A DNA stretch of 64,000 nucleotides, taken from NCBI RefSeq assembly GCF_004005845.1, contig NZ_SADE01000004.1:248001-312000 (forward strand), given 5' to 3'. Shown here piece by piece: positions 28,655 through 36,655 of the stretch. The notes beneath the pieces are model-generated. The model saw only the letters and a list, made by a program, of their open reading frames with translations. It ran no database searches and had not been told where the DNA came from. Position 1 is the first letter of the stretch; each line of letters begins with the position of its first letter. Source of the DNA: Hwanghaeella grinnelliae. Lineage in GTDB: Bacteria; Pseudomonadota; Alphaproteobacteria; UBA8366; Aestuariispiraceae. A program made the translations under genes and the position numbers.

Positions 28655-28834
28655 TCAGTGGCTGGTGGCTTCCACCGGAAGCATGTCCATCACCTGCTCC
28701 AGGGTATTTTCCCAACCATGTTCGCAGCATACGGCAACCGCTGCGTCGAAGCCCAATTCGTTGATCAGGCTGATGGCCATCTCGCGCTGGGATTCGCTGC
28801 TGTCTTTCCGTTCTTGCGACTGAATCATCATCAT
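28655..28834 (-). CDS. Small protein of unknown function (59 residues)
   Basis: A short frame starting MMMIQSQERKDSSES, preceded at good spacing by CGGAGAACC. It has a predicted helix (REMAISLINELGFDAAVAV), a vicinal Cys-Cys, and HGWENTLEQVMDML. The clean ribosome site and helical, non-random composition suggest a real gene. No family was recognised. It lies 206 bases upstream of the acyl-CoA dehydrogenase on the same strand. Confidence 0.6.
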   Translation of the reverse strand: MMMIQSQERKDSSESQREMAISLINELGFDAAVAVCCEHGWENTLEQVMDMLPVEATSH

Positions 28835-29187
28835 CTTGGTTCTCCGTACGATCACATTCTCGATGTCGCGACCGTCTCAGGTGTTGGTATCCAAAACCCG
28901 TCCGGGTCGACCGATACCGATCCTCGAGAAACCTTACGCAACCGTTGTGCCAACGCCTTTGTATGGCAAGACGCGTTAACAAAGGGTTTCTCGTTCCGTC
29001 ATTAACTTGGGGGATTTCAGCACATTTATCTGTGTGCGTTGTCACAACGATTTCAACCAATGTTCGCAATATCAATGTGTGTAGATAATTTTGGAGGATA
29101 TTGATTTAAAATAACTATTTCCTTCTCCTTCCGACGGAGGTCTCTTGGTTAAGTAATTGTTAATGTAGTAATGACACAATCCAACGT
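28835..29187. other. AT-rich intergenic region with a long-range inverted repeat
   Basis: This 353-base gap is clearly more AT-rich than its surroundings and holds divergent promoters for the 59-residue protein and the PAS protein. A 9-bp inverted repeat (28925-28933 with 28985-28993, CGAGAAACC/GGTTTCTCG) encloses 51 bases. No credible protein gene is seen. A small RNA cannot be excluded. Confidence 0.4.
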
Positions 29188-29760
29188 ATGACGAATCCGT
29201 CCCAAGGAATGCCTGAAGTGGGAAATGGTTTAGACCCAGATGGCCATGATGCCAGACTGCTCTTCACCCCTGTTGAGAATGCGGACGAAATTCAGGACCG
29301 GGAGCAACTGGCCATTTACGGTTATTGGTTTGGTCTGAAGGGCGACCGGCCAGCACCCGACTATACGGACTTCGATGTTGTCGATGTACCACGCGGGGTG
29401 CTTCCCCACATCTTTTTGCTGGAATATCTGCAGGATGATGCCGACTTCCTCCACAGGGTCGTCGGTTCCGAGATCGACGAGGGCAATGGCTTTTCGGCAT
29501 CAGGGAAAAAGCTCAGTGCCTTCGATGCCGTTCGCAAGAGTGATTTGATCCAGACTTTGGAAAAGTCGTTGTTCGCGATGCGGCCGTGCTTTTCGGTAAG
29601 CAAGTATTACGGACATGATCCAAAGGGCGAAACCATCCATCGGCTATCCTTGCCGCTGATGCGCGACGGCAAACCGTCCCACCTGGTCGGTGTGGCGAAA
29701 ATCACCTTCTCGGGCACGACCAATCGGTGGACTTTCGGACCTAGGTCACAAGGGTTCTGA
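29188..29760 (+). CDS. PAS-domain protein (PAS_5 family)
   Basis: A 190-residue soluble protein with one PAS domain of the alphaproteobacterial PAS_5 type. It is recognisable from AIYGYWFGLKGDRPAPDYTDFD, the IFLLEYL and FLHRVVGSEIDEGNG segments, and the closing strand LPLMRDGKPSHLVGVAKITF. It has no output domain, so it may act as a stand-alone sensor. It is convergent with the protease gene. Confidence 0.75.
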   Translation: MTNPSQGMPEVGNGLDPDGHDARLLFTPVENADEIQDREQLAIYGYWFGLKGDRPAPDYTDFDVVDVPRGVLPHIFLLEYLQDDADFLHRVVGSEIDEGNGFSASGKKLSAFDAVRKSDLIQTLEKSLFAMRPCFSVSKYYGHDPKGETIHRLSLPLMRDGKPSHLVGVAKITFSGTTNRWTFGPRSQGF

Positions 29761-29769
29761 GTATAACCG

Positions 29770-30660
29770 CTAGTCGGAACTGGCTGGAAGACGCCCTGCA
29801 CGGACGGGGCCTTCGGCAAAGCCGGGTGACGGTTCCGTTCGCTTGATCGCCTGCAAAATTTCATCCGAAAACGCATGGACCGGTACGGCGGTATTCGTCT
29901 TTCCCTTATTGGTGCTTATGCCGGACGCGCTGTTGACGCCGACAACGGCCAAGCCGCCGTCGAACAGAAGTGAAATCGGCGCGCCGGAATCGCCGTTGAC
30001 GATCCTGCAATTGTGGCTGATCAAATCGATATCGCTGAAAAAACTTTCAACGACGCATTCATCGTCGATTGAAATCGCATGCGCCCGGTCCCTTGGATAT
30101 CCAGTCAGGGCGAATTTGCGGTTTTGCTTCCGGAAGGTTTGCAATTGCGCATCGGTCATCGCAAGCAGCCCCAGATAGCCGACCTTCAAACCGATCGGCT
30201 GCGCTAGGATGATGACGGCCCAGTCGTTCGGGTAGTTGTCCGAGTGTGCCCATTTTGCAGGGTCGAAACCTGGCGAAATGATCAGGTCAGAGGCCAGGGA
30301 ATGGGCCTCGTATTCGCCGCGCTGATACCCGGCAACGAAATGCACGGCGCTCGGTTTCGCCCATTGCTTGATATCCATTCGGTACAGGCAATGGGCCGCG
30401 GTGATCACCACGCGAAAGCCCACAAGGGCGCCGGTACAATGAGATCGCGATCGGATTCCCGCTATATTGATCCTGCCGATTGCGCTCCATGGGTATTGGC
30501 GTGCATCGACGAGCCGGCGGTGGCCTGTTGTTTCAACGTCCTGCGATAGTGCCGGACGACTGGAAGCGACAAGAACAGCCGGAAGCGCCAGCAGAAAGAA
30601 AAGCAAAACCGCTTGGATGGGGACCCTTCGCTTTGCCCGCTGCGCAATTCCGGATGACAT
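29770..30660 (-). CDS. Secreted trypsin-like serine protease
   Basis: A 296-residue S1-family protease. A signal/anchor helix spans about 13-33. The catalytic triad is H90 (ITAAHC), D146 (NDWAVI) and S225 (NGDSGAP). Paired cysteines at 75 and 91 (disulphide around the catalytic histidine) and at 202 and 218 fit an exported enzyme. It lies 18 bases downstream of the DUF2848 gene. The physiological substrate is unknown. Confidence 0.88.
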   Translation of the reverse strand: MSSGIAQRAKRRVPIQAVLLFFLLALPAVLVASSRPALSQDVETTGHRRLVDARQYPWSAIGRINIAGIRSRSHCTGALVGFRVVITAAHCLYRMDIKQWAKPSAVHFVAGYQRGEYEAHSLASDLIISPGFDPAKWAHSDNYPNDWAVIILAQPIGLKVGYLGLLAMTDAQLQTFRKQNRKFALTGYPRDRAHAISIDDECVVESFFSDIDLISHNCRIVNGDSGAPISLLFDGGLAVVGVNSASGISTNKGKTNTAVPVHAFSDEILQAIKRTEPSPGFAEGPVRAGRLPASSD

Positions 30661-30678
30661 GACGGCGATCCGGGCTCT

Positions 30679-31404
30679 CTAGCCTTCGACCGGCAGAACT
30701 TCGATATCGTAGGCGTGTTTCAAACTGCGCCCAAGGACCGGATCTTCCAGTTCCATCTCGAACCGGTCCGCCGGCCGGATGCCGCCGATGGCGGCGAAAG
30801 TACCGCCGAACATCGCGGATTGCTCCGGCAGGCCGCCGCCATTCGCCCCGCCGCAAAAATCCCGGTCATATCCGGCGATCAGCTCCATGGGATGGATCAT
30901 CGCGGTCACCGCGCCTTCCTGATACAGAACGCGCTCACCGTCGATCACCGCATGACTGCGCAGAACCAGTTGATCCCAATGGTTCTCGATATCGGCAAAT
31001 CGCCAAAGCATCGGGCTGACCGGCTTGTCGCACATTTGCTTGGAAATGGTGACGCCGAGGGCTTCGACGGCGCGTTCCGTGTGGTCGGACCCGACGCCGA
31101 CCCAAAGCTCACCATCCATGCCGTCGCTACCATCGGCCAGGCCCCGGTAGAACAGAAACTCAACCTCACCGCTCGACTCCGCGCCGGGCACTTGAATCGC
31201 ACGTCTTTGGGTCACGCAGGTGTTCGAGCATCGGTAATAGACCGGCAGCGATTTCGGCCGTTTGATGCCCAAGGCTTCCAACTCCTCGATATGTGCTTCC
31301 ATCGCGGCGCGATCACGTCCGGTCCAGCCGGCGACGATCAGCGTCTCAAGGGTGAAATCTATCGTGCGCGGTGCGCCGCTGGACGGTTCAAGGGTGAACA
31401 GCAT
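30679..31404 (-). CDS. DUF2848 protein
   Basis: A 241-residue member of DUF2848, found in proteobacterial catabolic loci. Typical blocks are TLIVAGWTGRDRAAMEAHIEEL, PKSLPVYYRCS, WVGVGSDHTERAVE and SKQMCDKPVSPMLWRF. It resembles fumarylacetoacetate-hydrolase-fold proteins, but no reaction is established. The ATG at 31404 is used because GGGAGG precedes it; an upstream start at 31476 is less likely. Confidence 0.8.
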   Translation of the reverse strand: MLFTLEPSSGAPRTIDFTLETLIVAGWTGRDRAAMEAHIEELEALGIKRPKSLPVYYRCSNTCVTQRRAIQVPGAESSGEVEFLFYRGLADGSDGMDGELWVGVGSDHTERAVEALGVTISKQMCDKPVSPMLWRFADIENHWDQLVLRSHAVIDGERVLYQEGAVTAMIHPMELIAGYDRDFCGGANGGGLPEQSAMFGGTFAAIGGIRPADRFEMELEDPVLGRSLKHAYDIEVLPVEG

Positions 31405-31641
31405 GCAAGGGCCTCCCGATATTTCCCATTCAGAACAGTCCACCTTCTTAGCATCGGTGGAAGGATTGGTGCACATCCTTCTTGACGGGTGAGGATTGTA
31501 TCCGTGGCGCCGATCCGCATTTTTGCCATATTCATATTATTTGTTCGCGCATGCCATGGCTTGGCTGTCAAATGGCCGTATGAAATGTATAGTCCGGCCG
31601 ATCGAATGAGTTCACCGAAGTTGTGCTGAAAGGCGAGAAGT

Positions 31642-32640
31642 ATGAGCGACACATTCAAAGCCCTGCTCCTGACGGAATCCGATGATGGCGTGACTGCCGC
31701 GGTTACGGATTTGACGACCGACGACCTGCCCGAAGGCAACGTCACGGTCGCGGTCGAATATTCGACCCTGAATTACAAGGACGGGATGGTCGTCAACGGC
31801 AATATCGGACGTTTGGCTCGCAAATTCCCGCATGTTCCGGGGATCGACTTCGCAGGCACGGTGGAGGCGTCGGACGATGCCCGCTACAAGCCCGGCGACA
31901 AGGTGGTCCTGACCGGCTGGCGGGTTGGCGAGATGTTTTGGGGCGGCTACGCCCAAAAAGCGCGGGTGAACGCGGATTGGTTGGTTCCGCTTCCGGCGGG
32001 GCTGTCGCCGCGGCATGCGATGACGGTCGGCACGGCGGGCCTGACGGCGATGCTGTGCATCCAGGCCTTGGAAGATCACGGCATGAAGCCGGGCGACGGA
32101 CCGGTTCTGGTGACCGGCGCGGCTGGCGGTGTCGGGTCCGTAGCGGTCGCGATTCTTGCCAATCTTGGATACGAGGTCGCCGGTTCCACCGGGCGGCCCG
32201 AGCAGGCGGACTATCTGAAAGACCTGGGGGCGACCCAGATTGTGCCGCGTGAGGCCTTGGCCGAACCGACGAAGAAACCGCTGGAGGGCGAAACCTGGGC
32301 CGGGTGTGTCGACACCGTCGCGGGGACGGTTTTGGCGCGCACCATGGGACAAATGAAATACGGCGCTTCGATCGCTTGTTGTGGTTTGGCTTCCGGTCCG
32401 AAACTGGACACTACGGTGGTGCCGCTCCTGCTGCGCGGTGTGAACCTCTTGGGTATAGATTCGGTGATGCAGCCCTATGACAACCGGTTACGCGCCTGGA
32501 ACCGGATTGTGGATGTTCTGCCCATGGAGAAGCTGGATGCGATGGCCGAAACCTGCGGTCTGGGTGATTTGCCGGCAAAGGCGAAGGATATCTTGGCAGG
32601 GCAGGTGCGTGGACGGCTGGTGGTGGACGTCAATGCGTAA
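31642..32640 (+). CDS. acuI: Acrylyl-CoA reductase (AcuI/YhdH)
   Basis: A 332-residue NADPH-dependent MDR enzyme reducing acryloyl-CoA to propionyl-CoA, which detoxifies acrylate from DMSP cleavage. AcuI hallmarks are STLNYKDGMVVNG, PHVPGIDFAGTVE, GWRVGEMFWGGYAQ and VLVTGAAGGVGSVAVAIL. GIDSVMQP replaces the zinc-containing segments of true alcohol dehydrogenases. It overlaps the next gene by eight bases. Confidence 0.9.
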   Translation: MSDTFKALLLTESDDGVTAAVTDLTTDDLPEGNVTVAVEYSTLNYKDGMVVNGNIGRLARKFPHVPGIDFAGTVEASDDARYKPGDKVVLTGWRVGEMFWGGYAQKARVNADWLVPLPAGLSPRHAMTVGTAGLTAMLCIQALEDHGMKPGDGPVLVTGAAGGVGSVAVAILANLGYEVAGSTGRPEQADYLKDLGATQIVPREALAEPTKKPLEGETWAGCVDTVAGTVLARTMGQMKYGASIACCGLASGPKLDTTVVPLLLRGVNLLGIDSVMQPYDNRLRAWNRIVDVLPMEKLDAMAETCGLGDLPAKAKDILAGQVRGRLVVDVNA

Positions 32641-33625
32641 GGTATTCCTGGCAGGGATTCTCGCGGCTATTTTGCCGTCGGCGGCAATCGCGGAGGACGA
32701 TCCGGCAGAACGGGGCACATTCAGCTTCACGCTGGAGAATGACCTGTTCGCCGGAACCGACCGGGACTATACGAACGGCGTCCTGTTCCAGTATATCGGT
32801 GCGGCGAACGACCTGCCGGGTTGGGCGGAATGGACGACGGACCGCTTGGGCTGGCTGACCCCGGCGCGGCGCTGGCGCGTCAGCTATGGGCTGGGCCAGA
32901 ACATGTATACGCCGCAGGATATCTCGCTGCGGAACCCACCGTTGGACGACCGGCCCTATGCCGGTTTTCTTTATGCCTCAGCGGGCCTGATCGGGGATGC
33001 GGGCGACCAATTGGACATCATCCAATTGGATATCGGTGTGGTCGGCGAACCGTCCCTGGCGGAGGAATCGCAGAAATTCGTCCATTCGGTGATCGGCAGT
33101 CCAAATCCGGAAGGCTGGGACACCCAGTTGGAAAACGAAGTCGCGTTTCGCCTGCTCTATGAGCGGACCTGGCGGGCTGGACGAAAATTGCCAATCGACC
33201 TATTCGACCTCTCCGTCGACGTCACGCCGCATGTCGGCGGCGCATTGGGGACGGTCGAGACCTATCTGGCCGGCGGGTTTTCCGCCCGGATCGGGCAGGA
33301 CCTCGCTGACGATTATGGCCCGCCCCGCGTTCGACCGGCATTGAGCGGACCTGGCTTTTTTCAGGACCAGGACGGGTTTTCCTGGTACTTGTTCGCCGGC
33401 CTGCAGGCCAGGGCGGTCGGGCGCGACCTATTCGTTGAGGGGAACACCTTTTCCGACAGCCGGGGCCTCGACGTGAGGCGGATACAAGGCGATATCCAGG
33501 CCGGTTTGGCGGTACAGGTATTGCGCACCGAAATCGCCTTTACCTATGTCGTTCGGTCCCCGCAATATATCGGTCAGGAACATTTCTCTAAGTTCGGGTC
33601 CCTCAATCTACGCTTCCGCCTGTGA
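32633..33625 (+). CDS. Lipid A deacylase LpxR-family outer membrane protein
   Basis: A 330-residue LpxR-like (DUF2219) beta-barrel that would remove the 3'-acyloxyacyl group of lipid A. The signal peptide ends at AAIA (20). The active-site END motif is at 35-37 with D45-Y46-T47 nearby, and DVTPHVGGALG supplies the conserved histidine. The C-terminus ends LNLRFRL, with a terminal hydrophobic residue suiting BAM insertion. The start ATG lies inside acuI (ATGCGTAA). Confidence 0.85.
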   Translation: MRKVFLAGILAAILPSAAIAEDDPAERGTFSFTLENDLFAGTDRDYTNGVLFQYIGAANDLPGWAEWTTDRLGWLTPARRWRVSYGLGQNMYTPQDISLRNPPLDDRPYAGFLYASAGLIGDAGDQLDIIQLDIGVVGEPSLAEESQKFVHSVIGSPNPEGWDTQLENEVAFRLLYERTWRAGRKLPIDLFDLSVDVTPHVGGALGTVETYLAGGFSARIGQDLADDYGPPRVRPALSGPGFFQDQDGFSWYLFAGLQARAVGRDLFVEGNTFSDSRGLDVRRIQGDIQAGLAVQVLRTEIAFTYVVRSPQYIGQEHFSKFGSLNLRFRL

Positions 33626-33637
33626 TGATGCCGTTGG

Positions 33638-33697
33638 AAAACCCAGCCTAAAACTCAGCCTAAAACTCAGCCTAAAACTCAGCCTAAAACTCAGCCT
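33638..33697. repeat. 12-bp tandem repeat, five copies
   Basis: The unit AAAACTCAGCCT occurs five times head to tail; the first copy has one change (AAAACCCAGCCT). It lies 12 bases after the lpxR-like stop and about 70 bases before the Sel1 gene, in its leader or promoter region. Confidence 0.95.
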
Positions 33698-33765
33698 AAT
33701 CCTTTGATAGTCGGGCGGAATCATCCTAGCTTTCCCGCTTTCATGCTTGGGGAAGTCTGGGGCCA

Positions 33766-34524
33766 GTGGTGTTCGGGGAATACAATATAGGCATATGCCG
33801 GATCGGCTTTGCCGCCGTCTTGATGACGGCGGTGGCCTCCGCTGTTCCCAACATGCATGCTCTAGCTCAAACCACTGGGGCTCAAACCACTGGGGCTCAA
33901 ACCACTGGGGCGCAATCCGGTGAGACCAAGCCGTGGAAGACGCTGAGCGGAGAGGAGCAAATTCGCCGTTTCTATTTGCCGCGCGCGCAAGCGGGCGATG
34001 CCACGGCGCAATACTACCTCGGCCATATGTATCAGAACGGTCTTGGCGTGAAGGCCGACAAGCAAGCGGCGGCTGAATGGTTTGGCCGCGCCGCGGACCA
34101 GGACGACCCGCGCGCACTCTATCGGTTAGCTGTCATGCTGCAGACCGGTGACGGTATTCCAAAGGCCCCATCCAGGGCGCTGGCGCTTTATCGGCGGGCG
34201 GCCGAACAGGGTGTGCTGGAAGCCTATTTCAACATGGCCCAAATGATCGAGCGCGGCGAAGGCGTGGCGGCGAACCCGTCTGCGGCGGAAGGCATGTTCG
34301 AACAGCTTGCCGATGCCGGGATGACCGAAGCCATGCGCGAATTGGGCCGGATCAACGCCCGAAAGCAGGACCCGGATCTGCCCGCCGCGTGGTTCTGGTT
34401 CGCCTTTGCCGCGGCGAATGGGGACAGCCAAGCGGGCGAACTTGCCCGTCTGCTCGCTGCAAGCATGTCGGAAGAAGACCTTGCCGCCGGTCAAACGAGA
34501 CTGGGTAAGTCCCTGAATAATTAA
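33766..34524 (+). CDS. Sel1-repeat protein, exported
   Basis: A 252-residue protein. A signal peptide (about 1-34, ending MHALA) is followed by a low-complexity QTTGA run encoded by a DNA tandem repeat. At least four Sel1-like helical repeats (about 66-215) read AQYYLGHMYQNGLGV, ALYRLAVMLQTGDGI, AYFNMAQMIERGEGV and AWFWFAFAAANGD. Such proteins scaffold envelope complexes. The start is a GTG at 33766 with GGGGAAG upstream and is not certain. Confidence 0.82.
   Translation: MVFGEYNIGICRIGFAAVLMTAVASAVPNMHALAQTTGAQTTGAQTTGAQSGETKPWKTLSGEEQIRRFYLPRAQAGDATAQYYLGHMYQNGLGVKADKQAAAEWFGRAADQDDPRALYRLAVMLQTGDGIPKAPSRALALYRRAAEQGVLEAYFNMAQMIERGEGVAANPSAAEGMFEQLADAGMTEAMRELGRINARKQDPDLPAAWFWFAFAAANGDSQAGELARLLAASMSEEDLAAGQTRLGKSLNN
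33865..33909. repeat. 15-bp in-frame tandem repeat, three copies
   Basis: GCTCAAACCACTGGG is repeated exactly three times, followed by a decayed fourth copy. Each unit adds A-Q-T-T-G just after the signal peptide of the Sel1 protein, so changes in copy number would keep the frame. Confidence 0.95.
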
Positions 34525-34792
34525 AGTAATTTTCTTGCGCGACTAAAGCGATGCAGACTCTTTCGGGCGGCTTTTTTTTACTGTCGCGACGCCTGCGTCG
34601 TGCGCGGAATAGGAAGTGTCGCGTTGGCGTGAGTGCGGAATGCCCCCTGACTTCATTAGGGTATAGACCGGGTGGCCGTAACGGGTCGCCCTATTGGGTG
34701 CGTCCGACGCTAGGTGAAAGGATGGTGTTACGAACCACGTCCTTTTCCTGCTAGGGTTTTTCGACAGACCTGATTTTGACGGGATATACGCG

Positions 34793-35497
34793 ATGGCCGA
34801 CGAAGACGAAGAACTCGATCTCAATGAACTTGATGACCAGGAACTGGTCGAACAGATGTGGGACGACCTTTACGACGGCCTCGCCGACGAAATCGTCACG
34901 GGGACAAACATCCTGCTCGGACGCGGTTGGACGCCCTACAAGGTTTTGACCGAAGCCCTCGTTGAAGGGATGCGCATCGTCGGGGTCGATTTCCGTGACG
35001 GCATCCTGTTCGTGCCGGAAGTGTTGATGGCCGCCAATTCGATGAAGTCGGGCATGAACATTCTGCGGCCGCTGCTGGCCGAAACCGGCGCACCGCCTCA
35101 GGGCAAGATGGTGATCGGCACGGTCAAGGGTGACATTCACGACATCGGCAAAAACCTTGTCTCCATGATGATGGAAGGCGCCGGGTTCGAAGTTATCGAT
35201 ATCGGCATTAACAATCCGGTCGAAAAGTATCTTGAAGCGATCGAAGAGCATAAGCCCGACATCCTCGGCATGTCGGCGCTGCTGACGACCACGATGCCTT
35301 ACATGAAAGTCGTCATCGACACGATGAAGGAAAAAGGTATCCGGGACGACTATGTGGTCCTGGTCGGCGGCGCGCCGCTGAACGAAGAATTCGCCAATGA
35401 AGTCGGGGCGGATGCCTATTGCCGTGATGCCGCGGTTGCCGTGGAAACCGCCAAGGAATACATGACGCGCAAACACAACCAGCACGCGGCCGGCTAG
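34793..35497 (+). CDS. Corrinoid (B12-binding) methyl-carrier protein
   Basis: A 234-residue cognate corrinoid protein of the MtbC/MttC/MtgC type. A helical cap domain (about 10-100) precedes a B12-binding Rossmann domain. The lower axial ligand is H116 in GDIHDIGKNL, with later MSALLTTTMP and VLVGGAPLN loops. It carries methyl groups from a substrate-specific methyltransferase to an acceptor. An unusually acidic N-terminus is present. No methyltransferase is adjacent; the nearest MttB homologue is 20 kb away. Confidence 0.9.
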   Translation: MADEDEELDLNELDDQELVEQMWDDLYDGLADEIVTGTNILLGRGWTPYKVLTEALVEGMRIVGVDFRDGILFVPEVLMAANSMKSGMNILRPLLAETGAPPQGKMVIGTVKGDIHDIGKNLVSMMMEGAGFEVIDIGINNPVEKYLEAIEEHKPDILGMSALLTTTMPYMKVVIDTMKEKGIRDDYVVLVGGAPLNEEFANEVGADAYCRDAAVAVETAKEYMTRKHNQHAAG

Positions 35498-35528
35498 TTT
35501 TTCAGCGCCGCGTATCAACGGGGCCGCC

Positions 35529-36236
35529 GTGACCGGACCGAACAGCCAAGAAGGGTCGCTTCTTCCAGAGGAGGAGGCGACCTTTGCCGTTTCGGGCGAG
35601 GGGGCGGCTTCCGGGGCCGCCGAAAAACGCACTTATGTGATTGCCTGCGGGGCGCTCGCACGTGAGGTTCTGGACATTATCGCCCTGAACGCTCTTCCCG
35701 GTTTTGCCGTTACCTGTCTGCCCGCGAAATTGCACAACCAGCCGCAATTCATCCCCGACCGACTGCGTGAGAAAATTCGCGAGGTCCGCCCAAAGGCCGG
35801 CCGTATTCTGATCGGCTATGCGGATTGCGGCACCGGCGGATTGATCGACAAGGTGATTGCCGAGGAAGCTCGGGACGATTGCCCGGTGGAGCGGATCGGC
35901 GGCGCACATTGTTATGCCTTTTTCGCGGGGCAGACCGAATTCGCCGATTTGGCCGAACAGGAATTGGGCACGTTCTACCTGACCGATTATCTTGCGCGTC
36001 ATTTCGATACGTTGATCGTGAAAGGCATGGGCCTCGACAAATATCCCGGCATGATCGAAATGATGTTCGGCAACTACAAACGCCTGGTCTACCTCGCCCA
36101 AATCGACGATCCGGATCTGGATAAAAGGGCGGAAAAGGCAGCTGAAAAGCTTGGCCTGAGCTTTCTCAGGGTACGGACCGGTTACGGCGAACTGGCGGCG
36201 TTTCTGACTGATCCGCCGGCTAGCCCATCGTCATGA
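35529..36236 (+). CDS. DUF1638 protein
   Basis: A 235-residue DUF1638 protein, a family often encoded beside corrinoid methyltransferases in methanogens and alphaproteobacteria. Visible blocks are ACGALAREVLDII, CLPAKLHNQPQFIPD, LIGYADCGTGGLID and the cysteine/histidine-bearing VERIGGAHCYAFFAG. Several conserved Cys/His suggest a metal or cofactor site. It starts with GTG 31 bases after the corrinoid gene. Its biochemical role is unknown. Confidence 0.85.
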   Translation: MTGPNSQEGSLLPEEEATFAVSGEGAASGAAEKRTYVIACGALAREVLDIIALNALPGFAVTCLPAKLHNQPQFIPDRLREKIREVRPKAGRILIGYADCGTGGLIDKVIAEEARDDCPVERIGGAHCYAFFAGQTEFADLAEQELGTFYLTDYLARHFDTLIVKGMGLDKYPGMIEMMFGNYKRLVYLAQIDDPDLDKRAEKAAEKLGLSFLRVRTGYGELAAFLTDPPASPSS

Positions 36237-36271
36237 TTTTGAATTTAGCGAACGGTTAGGAAAGCGCATTG

Positions 36272-36580
36272 ATGGCACAGTTGATCGTGGTTTATTGGCG
36301 GGACATCCCGGCCCAGGTAATCGTCAAGAAAGGCCGGCGGGATCAGGTGAAGATCCAGCTCGACGAGCGGTTCGAAAAGGCGATCGACCGGGCCGCCATG
36401 CGCGGTGGCGCGCGCTCCACCGACGACTATTTGGCGGAATGGCGCAAGGCCGACCCGGTAGAGGTATCGGACGACCTGCAGGCTGAAGCGGATAAGGCTT
36501 CCGCGGCGTTGGAGGCCGAATACGACGTGGACCGCGTCAAGGCATTGGTTGAGAACCAAGGCTGGACGCCGGCCGGCTGA
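36272..36580 (+). CDS. 'Virulence factor' family small protein
   Basis: A 102-residue protein of the Pfam family named 'virulence factor', with LIVVYWRDIPAQVIVKKGR and an acidic helical C-terminus. The name is historical and gives no function. Members recur next to corrinoid proteins and DUF1638, as here, suggesting a role in corrinoid methyl transfer. The ATG at 36272 is chosen over a TTG one codon earlier. Confidence 0.78.
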   Translation: MAQLIVVYWRDIPAQVIVKKGRRDQVKIQLDERFEKAIDRAAMRGGARSTDDYLAEWRKADPVEVSDDLQAEADKASAALEAEYDVDRVKALVENQGWTPAG

Positions 36581-36655
36581 CGGCCGGTTCCAAACCATCG
36601 TCGTCATGGATAGAATCCGATAGTCTTCCAGTCCTTTTGCAGGAAGGAGTTGGCG

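Noticed and set aside
33638-33697. CRISPR-like array
   Set aside because: The copies are only 12 bp and directly abutting, with no spacers, so this is a simple tandem repeat.
34525-34792. Possible cobalamin riboswitch before the corrinoid gene
   Set aside because: The gap was searched by eye for the B12-box core and paired elements; none was recognisable.
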